In this document: in pieces, positions 36,464-49,175 of the stretch
How positions within the stretch are numbered: the first letter of the stretch is position 1
Layout: each line of letters opens with the position of its first letter
DNA from: Calcarisporiella thermophila CBS 279.70
Taxonomy: Eukaryota > Calcarisporiellomycota
Length of the DNA: 64,000 bases
Assembly: GCF_041956535.1 (NCBI RefSeq)
Contig: NW_027192197.1
Coordinates: forward strand, 951,647 to 1,015,646
Direction of reading: 5' to 3'
Program-made: the position numbers and the translations under genes
The notes under the pieces: generated by a model
Database searches by the model: none
Told to the model about the DNA's origin: nothing
The model's input: the letters and a program-made list of their open reading frames with translations, nothing else

Positions 36464-37616
36464 AAGAAGCTCTAATCGTATCATTTTTGCATTTTTTTGT
36501 TTTTTTGTTTATTAACACTGAGACGCCTTTCTCTTTTTTCATTCCCTGATTTGCCTTTACCGTGTTACTGGCTTTTCTTTCTCTTTTCCTTCATTTCTTC
36601 CTAGTTTTAGCGAACGAGGTGAGGTTGGCTGCTTTTTTGATTATGTATACCATTTGAAAGTGTTTTACGTTTAGATATGTGCACTGTTTTTCTTTTTACA
36701 AATATTTATTAATTCCTCGGCCTGCATGAGTACGCGTGGTGGAAGGCGGGATTATGACCTTTTTCAATTTTTTATATATTTTGTAGATATATACTTAATT
36801 TACCTTTTTGCGCACTTTTTTTCCTAGTTTTAGGATCTGTAGTTTCTTTTCTTTGGTTTGATTTGAAGTTTTCTGACCCCTCTAATGGTTTGAGCAATTT
36901 CAAATATTTTGGTCATAGGATTCGAAAACTTTCTAAATAATGGTAGCACGAGCATCAGTACTTGTGAAGTACATACATGAAATCACAGGTTATATGGATG
37001 GGGCGACATTAAATAAAGCCCATACGAACTTGGATCCTTGGGATCTTCACATTATACCCGGTAGTTTATCATACAGTATTTCTTTCACATGCATTTTTCT
37101 ATAAAATACTTGGGAACTTATATCGAACGTTATCCACATTACTCTTAATTGAGTTCGTCCTTAATACGTATATTTAGCAGTTACGAAGTAATATTACAGT
37201 ATAATAAAGTAATCAATCAAGTGCAAGCTTGCATGGCACTATAGTACAGCTAAACAATATGGTAATAGGTTAGTGATTCAAATTCTACCCTCGTGCTAAT
37301 TTTCTCGAGTTGCAAACCCTTGAAAATAAGTTTGACATACATCAGTTAGATTTAATTGATTTGCCATTGAAACTCCAGTGATACAACTGGAATAAACCAT
37401 ATTAAATATAAAATCCAAGTATATGTACGGGGTAATAAATCGATCCAAGACAAAAACCAATACTCGACACTGAGTGTTCTAGGTATATAAATACTCTATT
37501 AATTTTCTTTACTCGTTATTTTATTTAAAAAACATAGCTTTATTTTAGCTTTTGTTTATATATATCTTTATATTTATTTTCGCATTTTCTGTATCTAGCC
37601 ACACGCATTGAATGTC
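36464..37616. other. Intergenic region upstream of the P450 gene
   Basis: 1153 bp, AT-rich with T tracts directly after Spt7. No supported coding frame. A TATA-like element lies near the right end. Confidence 0.55.
37484..37493 (+). promoter_or_regulatory. TATA-like box of the P450 gene
   Basis: TATATAAATA about 125 bp upstream of the P450 start codon at 37617. Plausible core promoter by position only. Confidence 0.35.
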
Positions 37617-39433
37617 ATGTTTGGAATAGAGGGAAAGCTAGTTTCCTTGTTGCCGGAAGTAAACTTGGGCTATATCGCCATCGCACTCCCTGCCCTTTGC
37701 CTTGCCTATTGCTTCTATAGCATCTTTATCTACCCCTTTTATTTTTCGCCCCTCCGTAAGCTGCCCACCCCTCCTGCTGACAACAATCCTTTCACTGGTC
37801 ATTTAATTCAAGCGCTTTCCAAGGAGGTTGTTTTAATTGCTTAATCATGAGCTCGAAATGACATTTACTAATTTCCCATTTCTAAACTAATAGTCCCAAG
37901 AACAGCAGCTTGAGTGGGCCAATGAATATGGCGGATTTGTGCGGTTCTTTTACCCCCTCAATTTTGAACGTGTGCTTATCACAGATCCGAAAGCTCTCCA
38001 ACATATTCTCGTGAAGCGTGCATATGAATTCGTTAAACCGCAGCGAGTGAGGACTTATCTCGGGATGGGAATTGGAAATGGTCTCTTGGTTGCAGAGGTG
38101 AATACTCTTTGGTAATAAGGTTCTAAAGATTATCTCATGGGTTAAAAATTCCTGTGAATACATTAGGGGGATGACCACCGCCATCAACGAAAACTTCTTA
38201 ATAACGCGCTTTCGTACGGGAATATTAAGCAGTTTGTCCCTATCTTCAATGAAGTAGTCACCACTTTAACTGATCAATGGAAAGATGCATTATCTGATCG
38301 ACATGAGATTGAAATGGATGTGTTCATCCCGATTACAAAAGCTACGCTGGATATTATTGGCCTTACAGGTATATACTAGAGCTGTTTGAATTTCAAAAAA
38401 GAGTTGTGATATTGACGCTCCCCTACCTAGGCTTTGGTCATAGATTCGACACATTGACTTCGAAGAAGCAGACCTTGCTCGCAAAAGCTTACGATATTAT
38501 TCTTGCAGATATGCCTGCTTGGAAGCGAGTGTTTTGGTATCTCATGCCAAAACTAGCTTTATTTGATAGGAAGATGATGAATGGATTAAAGATGTCACGG
38601 ATAGCAACGAAAGAAATTGTTGAAATGGGAAAATTAAGAATGGAAGACAATAAGAGCAATACTCGAGATATCCTGTATATGATGCTCGAGCACAATAAGA
38701 AAGTTATGGAGACCGGTGAAGGCGACCTGTGGACAGATCGAGAATGTAGAGATCAGATCCTGACATTTTTAGCTGCCGGGTAACCATTATGTGCTGACCT
38801 ATTTATATATTTAAAATTGTCTCTAATATCTTTCTTTTTTTTAGTCATGAAACCACCTCTACTCTCCTTGGCTGGTTGCTGTATACTCTTGCTTTGCATA
38901 CTGATGTGCAAGAGAAATTGCGGGAAGAAGTTCAGACTATTTTCAAGAGCAATCCGAATCCCTCGTTCGAGGAGATTGATAAACTTACCTATCTCGACTG
39001 TGTCTACAGGGAAATCGTCCGGGTACACCCCCCTGTCACCTACACAGTTCGGACAAATAAGGTGGACGAGACATTGCCAACCTCTACTGGAGAGGAAATT
39101 TTCTTGCCCAAAGGCTCTCTCTGCGTGATATCTCCTGCGGTTATAAATCGCTGCGTTAAGCATTGGGGTCCTGATGCAGGCGAATTCCGCCCGGAGCGCT
39201 GGTTAGACGAGAGCTCCCTTCCAAAAAATCTTAACTATGTTTGCTTGACTTTCTTGGCCGGTGCTCGAGGCTGCATCGGATCCCGTTTCTCTCAAATGGA
39301 AACCAAAGTATTTATTGCAAGGCTTATCTCAGAATTCCGGTTCAGACCAGTGGAAGGCTTTCGGGTGCGAAAGCAATTCCATATTACATGTCGACCAGAA
39401 CCTGGTGTAAAACTCCACATATCAAGAGCATAA
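37617..39433 (+). CDS. Cytochrome P450 monooxygenase, ER membrane-anchored
   Basis: Haem-thiolate monooxygenase; substrate unknown. Exons 37617-37826, 37894-38097, 38167-38368, 38431-38779 and 38845-39433 join in phase to 517 residues. An N-terminal hydrophobic anchor (IAIALPALCLAYCFYSIFI) precedes a Pro-rich hinge (LPTPP). Diagnostic motifs: helix C GDDHRHQRKLLNNAL, helix I AAGHETTSTLLGW with the oxygen-activating Thr, the ExxR in YREIVRVHPP, the PERF-like FRPERW and the haem loop FLAGARGCIGSRF with the Cys ligand. All are intact, so an active enzyme is likely. The ATG beginning MFGIEG was chosen, as an upstream in-frame codon is not ATG. No biosynthetic genes flank it. Confidence 0.95.
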
Positions 39434-39588
39434 ACATCATGTTTTTATAGTTTTGTAATTCTATATTTATAATGAGTCTAATATTATATAAAAGAGAAAT
39501 AAATAATACCACATTTCGTTTACTCATTCCATATATCATGTGGAAGTTGCTTCCAAAATCATAGCAAAATTCAAGTTGAGGCTATAGC

Positions 39589-41313
<1,725 letters not shown>

Positions 41314-42291
41314 AATGATATGAGAGTATGTCAATGCTAATAATTATAGCAGAGAAATAAATGGCTGATAGACGAAGAGCAAACAAAAAGATCCGAAAGA
41401 TTGCTGCGCCTCGATCATCTATGACAAAGTCACTCGATAAGATGGCAATCGAGCATTCCAAATAACTTATTTAGAGGCCATATTGATGAAGATATCTGGG
41501 ACATTCTCAGACGTGCAATCTCTTATCATCATTATAAGTTCATTATATCAAAATTAATAATTTTCAATAGCATAAAAATTACTAAAAATCTGATATCAAT
41601 TAATATATCCTACTAATGAAATTTTTCTACTTTTATGTGTTTTATAACTCGTACTACCTATTTAAGCTCTCTTGAGACTAAAGCGCTGCGATAAATGAAA
41701 AAAAAAAAGAAAAATGGAATGGCGATAGTTGTGCAAGAGCTTGGCTGTTTAACTTTAAAAGCAATAATTCTTGATACTATTGCCTGAAATTTACGGCAGT
41801 AGTGTCTAATATTGCCAAGGTTTTAGTTAATGCATTCCCACCCTTATCTGTACGAGTGGCTGGCTTAACTTTTGATCTCTGTCAATATGACGATACAAAC
41901 AATCAAAAACCTAAAAAGCACAACGTAAGGTGGATTTGGTCATCAAGTGCAGCTGCCCCGTGTGAATCTGGGCCATCATATGCAAAAATATAAAATATTT
42001 ATGTATATGATGGTCTGATATTTTTTTATCCGCAGGGTTATTTATTTATTTATTTTAAGTGTCCGAAAAAGGTTCGAATGAAAATGCCGGTCAGGCTATC
42101 ATAGACCGAGCACATTTTTTGAACTTCTTTTCTTAGAAGAATACCAGGATAAATCAAAATATCTTCTCCCACATATCACTTCTATATTTTTCGTTGGTAT
42201 CTTAGTCGGTATATGTTTTTAGATAGTTCAGGAAACTCTTACACGATATAATCAAACCAACCCATCCCATTCCTTAATTTTGCAAAGAGCA
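41314..42291. other. Intergenic region between divergent genes
   Basis: 978 bp AT-rich region that must contain the promoters of ADE12 (minus) and the first CDF transporter (plus). A short 63-codon frame at 41.8 kb shows no recognisable feature and is not called. Confidence 0.55.
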
Positions 42292-43722
42292 ATGAGAAGT
42301 ACCAGCAGCTCTCCAAAAGTGTGCTCCCCCTCCAGTTCGTCGCAAACGCTTGTCAAAGATGGCAAGCAAGTAGAATATTCCTCCGTCGACGGCCACTGCT
42401 GGCATGATCACTCTGAGACAACTCCTCTTAAATCCTCACGCTCATCTACTTCCACCTACCTCTCTATTCACGCGGAGAACATTCCTTTTAAATGCCCTCA
42501 AAATAATATGACTGATGATCCTAAATCTCGCCGCACAAAACGCCGTCTCACCATTGCCATCTTGGTGTCTTTTATATTCTTTATCGCTGAGCTTGTAGGT
42601 GGATATTTCGCAAATTCACTTGCTTTAATGTCAGATGCTTTTCACCTTCTAGCTGGTTAGTAATTAGTACCTACCTTAATTATTCAAATGATCATAAGTA
42701 ATTTAATTACATATAGATGTTGCGAGTTTCGTCGTTGCTCTTATAGCAATAAAGCTATCTGAAATGCCTGCTACAAAACGCCATTCCTTCGGATATCATA
42801 GAGCAGAAGTACTTGCAGCTATCCTTAGTGCGATCTCTATTTGGGCTCTGACAGGTTGGCTAGTTCATGAAGCTATCAACAGGATTCGAAACCCCCAGCC
42901 CATCGATGGAAAAACTATGAGCATTGTTTCGGGCATTGGTATTGCTGTAAACGTGATGTAAGCCTTTTATATATAATCAACTCGTTTATGTTTGCAAATA
43001 GTAATTTATTTATCCGGTGCTTTCTAGTCTAATGCTTGTTCTTGGTACTGAGCACCACCACCATGGTCATAGTCATTCACACTGTGACAGTAATCATACA
43101 CATGCCCATGGCGAAAATCACCACTATCATGAGCACTCAGAAGAAGGTAAAATGGCCGAAAATCATCACAAAACCGCCAACCTAAATGTCAGAGCAGCAG
43201 TGAGTATTCTTTTTTTCCCTTCGCTATTATCTTTTTCAATGCCTTAAAAAATTTTTCATTACTCAGACGCTGCACGTTATCGGGGATCTGATATTCAGCA
43301 TTGGCGTCTTTATATCTTCGGTCATAATTCTTCTCGATCCCAGCAAGAATATAATTGATCCTATCTGCACATTTATATTCTCTGTTATTGTCCTCTTTAC
43401 AACTTATCGACTTGTATCAGACTCACTTTCTATCCTCATGGAAGGTACTCCTGCACACATAAATCCGCAAGATGTCCAAGAAACACTTCAGGGTATCGAT
43501 GGAGTGCGTTTTGTACATGACCTCCACATCTGGGCGCTTACCGCGGGTAAAACTTCGCTCTCTGTGCATCTGTTAATCGCAGATCGCGATGATCATGGAT
43601 CCATCCTCGCAGAGGCACAAAAATTACTTTGCGAGCTGTATGATATTCATCATACTGTGATACAAGTTGAGGCCGTGTGCCTTGCTCATTGTATAGGGAG
43701 CTGCGCTTCAATTCTGTATTAA
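42292..43722 (+). CDS. Cation diffusion facilitator, ZnT2/4-like zinc transporter
   Basis: Proton-coupled Zn2+ exporter, probably into vacuole or vesicles. Exons 42292-42655, 42717-42957, 43028-43199 and 43267-43722 join in phase to 410 residues. A Ser-rich N-terminus leads into the six-helix core: [20 protein letters not shown], then [14 protein letters not shown] with the helix-2 His/Asp metal site, [15 protein letters not shown], a His-rich cytosolic loop ([20 protein letters not shown]) and helix 5 [16 protein letters not shown] with the second His/Asp pair. The C-terminal domain has the typical [19 protein letters not shown] strand. Intron 1 uses a GTTAGT donor. A second, different CDF gene lies at 59065. 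Confidence 0.94.
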
Positions 43723-44148
43723 TTGCAGAATTTGTCTCCTTATTTTGTACATTCATTAGCTGGCATCGTTTTTTTCTACCGAAGGTTTACATCTGTCTTA
43801 CAACTACTTTTTTCCTCAATTATGTCTACCCTTTTCGAGGTATTACCCAGCGCTTATAAAGTTTTTTTATAGTATTGTATTGTTTTCAAAAATAAAAAAT
43901 TGATGTTCTTTTAATTTTACTATTTTCCTTCATAAAATCTACCCAAAATTTAATACCTCTTAGATTGTTTACATCGATTTTTCTAAGCACTAGGTTAGGT
44001 TTCGCTTACACATTGCCACGTCTCTTCTTCTATTATCACTGATATTCTGTTTGAATGGAGAGGGATTTGGGATGATCACCCGATTCCCCCTCCTCTAGCA
44101 ATTGTTACAAACGCACGTCGCGACTTATAACGCATATATTCAAAAATA
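43723..44148. other. Intergenic region, no gene seen
   Basis: 426 bp between two plus-strand genes, T-rich on the left (likely 3' processing) and without supported open frames. Confidence 0.5.
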
Positions 44149-47003
44149 ATGAGTCGTAAGAAAGTAGAACCGCCAAAAATCAACGATTTACCCACTGTGC
44201 AAAAGCTAGATCTGGCTACAGAGGAAGGGAGCATTTGTCTTGATCCGTAAGCTAGATTGATTCTTTATTTGCTGATTGGATCAAGAAAATTAAACTGATC
44301 TCTCTGTTTTTAACAACCTTTCTCTTGGATCGTACGATTGATAGCAATGTGCTTTTACTCTCACTTATACAATCTCGCCAGCAATGGACTTCTACAATCT
44401 TCAGCAAATATAAACGCGAGCCTGCACGCACTTTTAACAGGGCCATTGCAAACAAAAAGGCAACAAGCTCTGGGGTACTATATTTAGGAAGTGCATCGCT
44501 CTACGTTGGGCCTCATGTTTTCCCGGGAACCAAGTTTTTTGAGGTGACATGGATTGAGCCAGTAACAACAAAAAATGGATCCAATGGAGATATAGAGGCA
44601 ACTCACCATACAAATCCTACTGCATCTTCTTCTTCCCCTGCTGATCTTGATAACTCAACAGCAACCAATAATAATTCAATGTTTACGAACGGAATTCAAT
44701 TACCTATATCTCACCCGCAATCTACAGTAAAACCCATGGTAGTGGCTCCATCGGATATATTTACTGCACTCAAACCAACAGCACCCGCTCCTGCTGTTGA
44801 GCCTGCGCCTACACCAATTATAGTTCGAGATATTGTAATGGAATTCGCGGAAAACCCCGCAGAGAAATGGTTACTACCAAAGGATATGATACTGGAAGTA
44901 TTAACTACAGAAGAACCTCTCGAAGTAACAAAACTTGCCTTTTTTTCGGGCTCAAAATGTATATTTACGAGATATATTTATTTTATTTAGATACTTGCTT
45001 CATTTTGTGTCAGTTCTACAAATAATCAGCTTCCTCACGGGGGAGCGAAGAAATCTACGCAGCATCAACCTGTTACAATGCGCATCTCCGGAGCAAGCTA
45101 TGCGATATGGAACACTCTGCAACGAGCTAGTGATGAATCCAATGTGGCACAAGATTCCATTAAATTAAAGGTGTAGTTGGATTATTATTTATAAAAAATG
45201 AAATCCTATTATAACGTGTAGGCGATTTGTATTTTAGTTAAAGCAAGTCCCAAATCGAGTCTATTTGCAGTATTATTCGCGATCGAGTGGTTCAACCGAT
45301 GAGGTCGAGGTATGATATTTGAATTTTATATTTTTCTTAGGACTTTACCATTAATTTTTTTTTGATATTTTGTAATATGAAGGTTACAGAATCCGATCAA
45401 CATTATAAATTGTCTCAATCGATCGCAAACGAGTATAATGGCATTAAGCGTAAATTAGATACCATAGATCTGCTGGTTTCCAGATCTAAAAAATCCCGCT
45501 CGCTTAATCTCGGTATGTTTTTTTTGGCGATTATGATTTTGGCATACTTCTTGAGACTCTATTTATATTGTTTCAGCGTCATCGTTCAGAAAAGAAATAC
45601 CCACTAAGAAAACAACGATTAAAAAGAGCACACCAAGATCCTTACAAACAAGTTCAGTTGGTATTGCTGGGCCAAAGCGATGCGGATATTGTGGAACTAA
45701 AACAACGCCAATGTGGCGACGTGGTCCACTTGGTCCTAGTAAGTTTTCACGCATATCACTTAGTTTCATTTTTGGACACTATAACTTCGATCAAACAATA
45801 TCTTTATTTTTGAAAACAGGTACGCTGTGTAATGCATGCGGAGTAAAATGGAAGCAGGGTAAAATACTTAAAGATGTGGAGATCGTCTCTGGCACGCTTC
45901 AGGCAGACGGTGACTCTCCAATTGGACGGAAATCCTCATCTTCTGGCCCCAAGAGAGCAGTTAAAGACGATGGCACACATACTCTTTCTGGCTCTAAATT
46001 TATGGAAACACCCAAACCGGGTAGGCCTCCAAAAACTCCAAAATCGCCAAGCACAAAGCGCACAAAATCAGGGATATTAACTGAAAGTGTGGAGGGAGTA
46101 ACCGAAGAGGAAACGAAGGAAATTATAGGTAATGGTGGAAAACATGAAACACATCCAGCACGGGAAGATATAGCAACAGCAGCTGATGATGCGAGCCAAC
46201 CCAAAGTCAAGGGTCAAAGACGAAGATCTTCTACAAAAGGTGATGCTTATTTTCAGCCACTTTTCTTACTTTATCTGAATCAGCTAATTTTGATTAACAT
46301 TATAGAAAGAAAACCACGGAAGAGTCTTACTAATGCTAACATGATCGATGACAACGCCCCACAAGCTGTGAGAAAGAAAATCCGTAAAAGCTCTATCACT
46401 TCAGCATACATCATGCCAACAACCGTATCCGTTCAAGAGAATTCGGCAGATACTATACCTTCTCCTGCACCGCAACCATCGCATTCACCAAATACTTCTG
46501 TACAACCCATTAGTTCGGCCTCTAATGTATCCAACTCCGCGGCTGCACCTCTTCCACCGTCTCTAGTTAATGCCGCATGTACTAATTCACCGCAAAAACA
46601 ACCTTCGCCCACTGGTACTTCACTTCAGTACCCAATAACCCTTCCGACTGTTTCTCTTTCGTTTGAGCAAAAAGTTTTTACACACCCAAATTGCCAGATT
46701 ATGTTACACTCCGATCATTTCAAGATGCAACTAGGAGAACCAGGTCGAGAGCGTGTTACTGTAGATGTAGCTAAGCGAAATCTGGAAGCACCTCAATTTC
46801 AGCTGATGCAGCAAGAGGTATCGGGTACAGAGCTGGTGATGAAGCTCAATATCTCACAGGTCATTACATTATATGGGCGCAAGCTAATTAATCCCGCGAG
46901 TGATGAGAAGCATCTAGTATGTCGATTTCGTGAAAAATTACTGGACAATCAGATTGGTGTGGTTCAGAAGCTATTGGAAAGATGGTTTGGGTTTGGAGAG
47001 TAA
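44149..47003 (+). CDS. GATA-type zinc-finger protein
   Basis: Probable nuclear DNA-binding protein. Exons 44149-44246, 44345-44924, 45030-45170, 45238-45309, 45383-45512, 45577-45738, 45820-46239 and 46306-47003 join in phase to about 766 residues. One GATA finger, split by an intron in the loop, starts RCGYCGTKTTPMWRRGP and ends TLCNACGVKWKQG, giving C-x2-C-x17-C-x2-C. The roughly 300-residue N-terminal part contains SASLYVGPHVFPGTKFFEVT and MRISGASYAIWNTLQRA and precedes the finger; I do not recognise it. AT-hook-like basic patches (KPGRPPKTPK) follow, and a conserved-looking C-terminus ends LDNQIGVVQKLLERWFGF. The exon 2/3 junction (GTAACA donor) is the weakest call. Regulatory target unknown. 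Confidence 0.8.
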
Positions 47004-47232
47004 AATACAGATTAATTTTTATTTCATTGGGAATTGGCCTTTATTTCTTCGCGTTTGTATCGATGTAAGTTCTTTTAGTATGCAACAATGGATATTTACA
47101 TCTTACCCATTTCAATTACTTCCAGTTAAAGGAACATTTTTCACTTTTCTAATAGAAAAGCAAATCAAATATTGACGTTTAAATTGTAATAGAATATTGA
47201 AATAGAGTAACAAGAAAATTTAAAGTGAACGG

Positions 47233-47871
47233 TTATAAAGCGCGCTGGGAATCAGCTAGCAAAACATCCAATAATACACTTCTCTCGATCCGTAGCCGCC
47301 GTAACTTAGTCTTTAATGCGGCATACTCTTCGCGCAGTACTTCATTTTCTCTCGATATATATGAGTACTTTAATTTTGCAAGCTTATATTTTTCGAAAGC
47401 AGATCGAGGCTTATCTTCACCATTCGCACCACTAACACTATTCCCCATCACGCTTGTTCCTTCAGCAGAGAGAGTTGATAAGGAGTTAATTGCTGTTGCT
47501 ATATGTTGTTTTTCGGATTCTGTACGTTTTGGGCGGCCACGACGCTTTTTTTCTATTACTTGAGGATTTGAGATTATCGAAGGTTTATTTTTGGTATCAT
47601 TAGGGTCTTGTGAAGCAGCTGTCACTGTTGCTGAATTTGAAGTGTGTGCTAATTCTGCGGCGGCAGATGTGGATGTAGTTGATAGAAACGCGATAGGGGT
47701 TGGTGTGGGAGCGTGTTCATCTACTGGATCGCTTGCTATTTCATTCATCGGATGGTCATTATTGATAACTGATGTAGAGTGGTGTGGTAAAGAGGTTGCG
47801 GTGACTGAATCAGGTTCTGTTGTCTCTATATAGTTTTCTGTAGATGGCAAGTCTTCACTGGGCTTTGACAT
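47233..47871 (-). CDS. AT-hook and coiled-coil protein, possibly INO80F-like
   Basis: Intronless 212-residue protein. The first 90 residues are Ser/Thr/Pro-rich. An AT-hook (EKKRRGRPKRTE) lies near residue 110. The C-terminal 60 residues form a basic coiled coil: FEKYKLAKLKYSYISRENEV, then LREEYAALKTKLRRLRIERS ending LLDVLL. That arrangement resembles the INO80F/TFPT-type helix of INO80 chromatin remodellers, where a basic heptad region ends in an ERxxLLDxLL-type motif. Assignment is tentative; it could be another small chromatin protein. Convergent with the GATA-finger gene. Confidence 0.6.
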   Translation of the reverse strand: MSKPSEDLPSTENYIETTEPDSVTATSLPHHSTSVINNDHPMNEIASDPVDEHAPTPTPIAFLSTTSTSAAAELAHTSNSATVTAASQDPNDTKNKPSIISNPQVIEKKRRGRPKRTESEKQHIATAINSLSTLSAEGTSVMGNSVSGANGEDKPRSAFEKYKLAKLKYSYISRENEVLREEYAALKTKLRRLRIERSVLLDVLLADSQRAL

Positions 47872-48118
47872 GACTCTTCTAATTGATTAAAAGCGATTTA
47901 ATGACGGGTAGTAATAGTATTTAATACTCCATGCATATGACGATAGATAAGGCTAGATATTAATGGGATAGTTAGGTGGCGGAGATTTAATTATTAAAGT
48001 GTAAACACCCTAAGAAATATAGTGTCTTTGAAAAGAGAGATCTAGAGAAACAATTTCTATACTTCAATCTGATTATATTTATTTGTTTATTTTCATTATT
48101 CTCACTTAGATATTAATC

Positions 48119-48445
48119 ATGTCAGCATTACGCTTTTCTCTTCAGCGATTGCGGCCTTCGGCCGATCTTAGTAATTTACTCCCTCTTCCCCGTTTTCAGC
48201 CCTCTTCTATCAGAATTGGAGCAATACTTGGACTCTCAGATGTTTTTGGACCTTTTCTGTGGGCTGCACCCAAGAAGAAAACCTCACATTCAAAGAAACG
48301 TATGCGGGCATCAAACAAAGGACTTCATGACCGTACAGATATCGTGACCTGCCCAGCATGCGGCCGTGGGAAGCGCATGCATCATATATGTCTGTATTGT
48401 TATCGAGAGATAAAGGAGAAGATAAAGCAGGAAGTAACTGCATGA
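48119..48445 (+). CDS. Mitochondrial large-subunit ribosomal protein bL32m
   Basis: Intronless 108-residue protein. An N-terminal targeting-like region (MSALRFSLQRLRPS) is followed by the mature bL32 start, here AAPKKKTSHSKKRMRASNKG, then the zinc-binding CPACGRGKRMHHICLYC motif with both Cys pairs. In yeast the presequence of this protein is removed by the m-AAA protease and the mature protein joins the mitoribosome; that processing is family knowledge. Identification is secure from the SKKRxRxxxxxL and Cys motifs. Confidence 0.93.
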   Translation: MSALRFSLQRLRPSADLSNLLPLPRFQPSSIRIGAILGLSDVFGPFLWAAPKKKTSHSKKRMRASNKGLHDRTDIVTCPACGRGKRMHHICLYCYREIKEKIKQEVTA

Positions 48446-49175
48446 ATTATAGTTAAATCTTGAAGGTTCTTTCAAAATTCTTTGCCTTCCTCGGATAAGT
48501 CTATTATAAAAGTTCTCTCTATGGTGTGTTTAAGTCGATATTATGATGTCTATCCTTCAATCATATTTTCACTCTTTGTACAGTGTTTTTTTCCCCTAAT
48601 TCTATTTTTTCAATAATTATTTTTTAGAGTATAAAGGGAAATGTAGCTCACATTTCAAATATCACAATCCTTCAAGTTATAATTAAAGATCAGCGATACA
48701 ATGGAAGTTGGAATTTATTAGACAATGCAGTTGATACAATGTCATGTAATAATGATATTTACAAATAAAAGAGAGCTAGATGATTAGCTTTACTTCTCGC
48801 TTGCATAAATACCAATAAGCATACACTATGGGCTCATGATCGGTTTGTGATAGTATTTCTGACCTAAATATTCCCAAATATTTATAATATACTTGTCATT
48901 TTCTAAGGTGTTGATAAATAAATTGATATTATCGAGGTAAATCTCAACTGTGTGTTAATTATATAACGTGATATATGAATATTCTTTATATAAAATTATA
49001 TTTATATGTGAATCCAAATCCCAATTCTATTGCAAATATTATTGTGGTGTTTGTAACGAGTACTAAATGAATTTTTAAACAAACGAAATAGGATATTTCC
49101 CAGTATAGAAACCAGAAATTATCCCTGTATTGAAATCAACTGGAAATCAAAACGAAATGCAATGATGCGAAGGTG
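48446..49175. other. Intergenic region, no gene seen
   Basis: 730 bp of strongly AT-rich sequence between two plus-strand genes. No supported open frame or RNA gene. Confidence 0.55.

Noticed and set aside
41802-41993. 63-codon open frame between ADE12 and the CDF gene
   Set aside because: No start context, homology or splice partners; expected by chance in about 1 kb.
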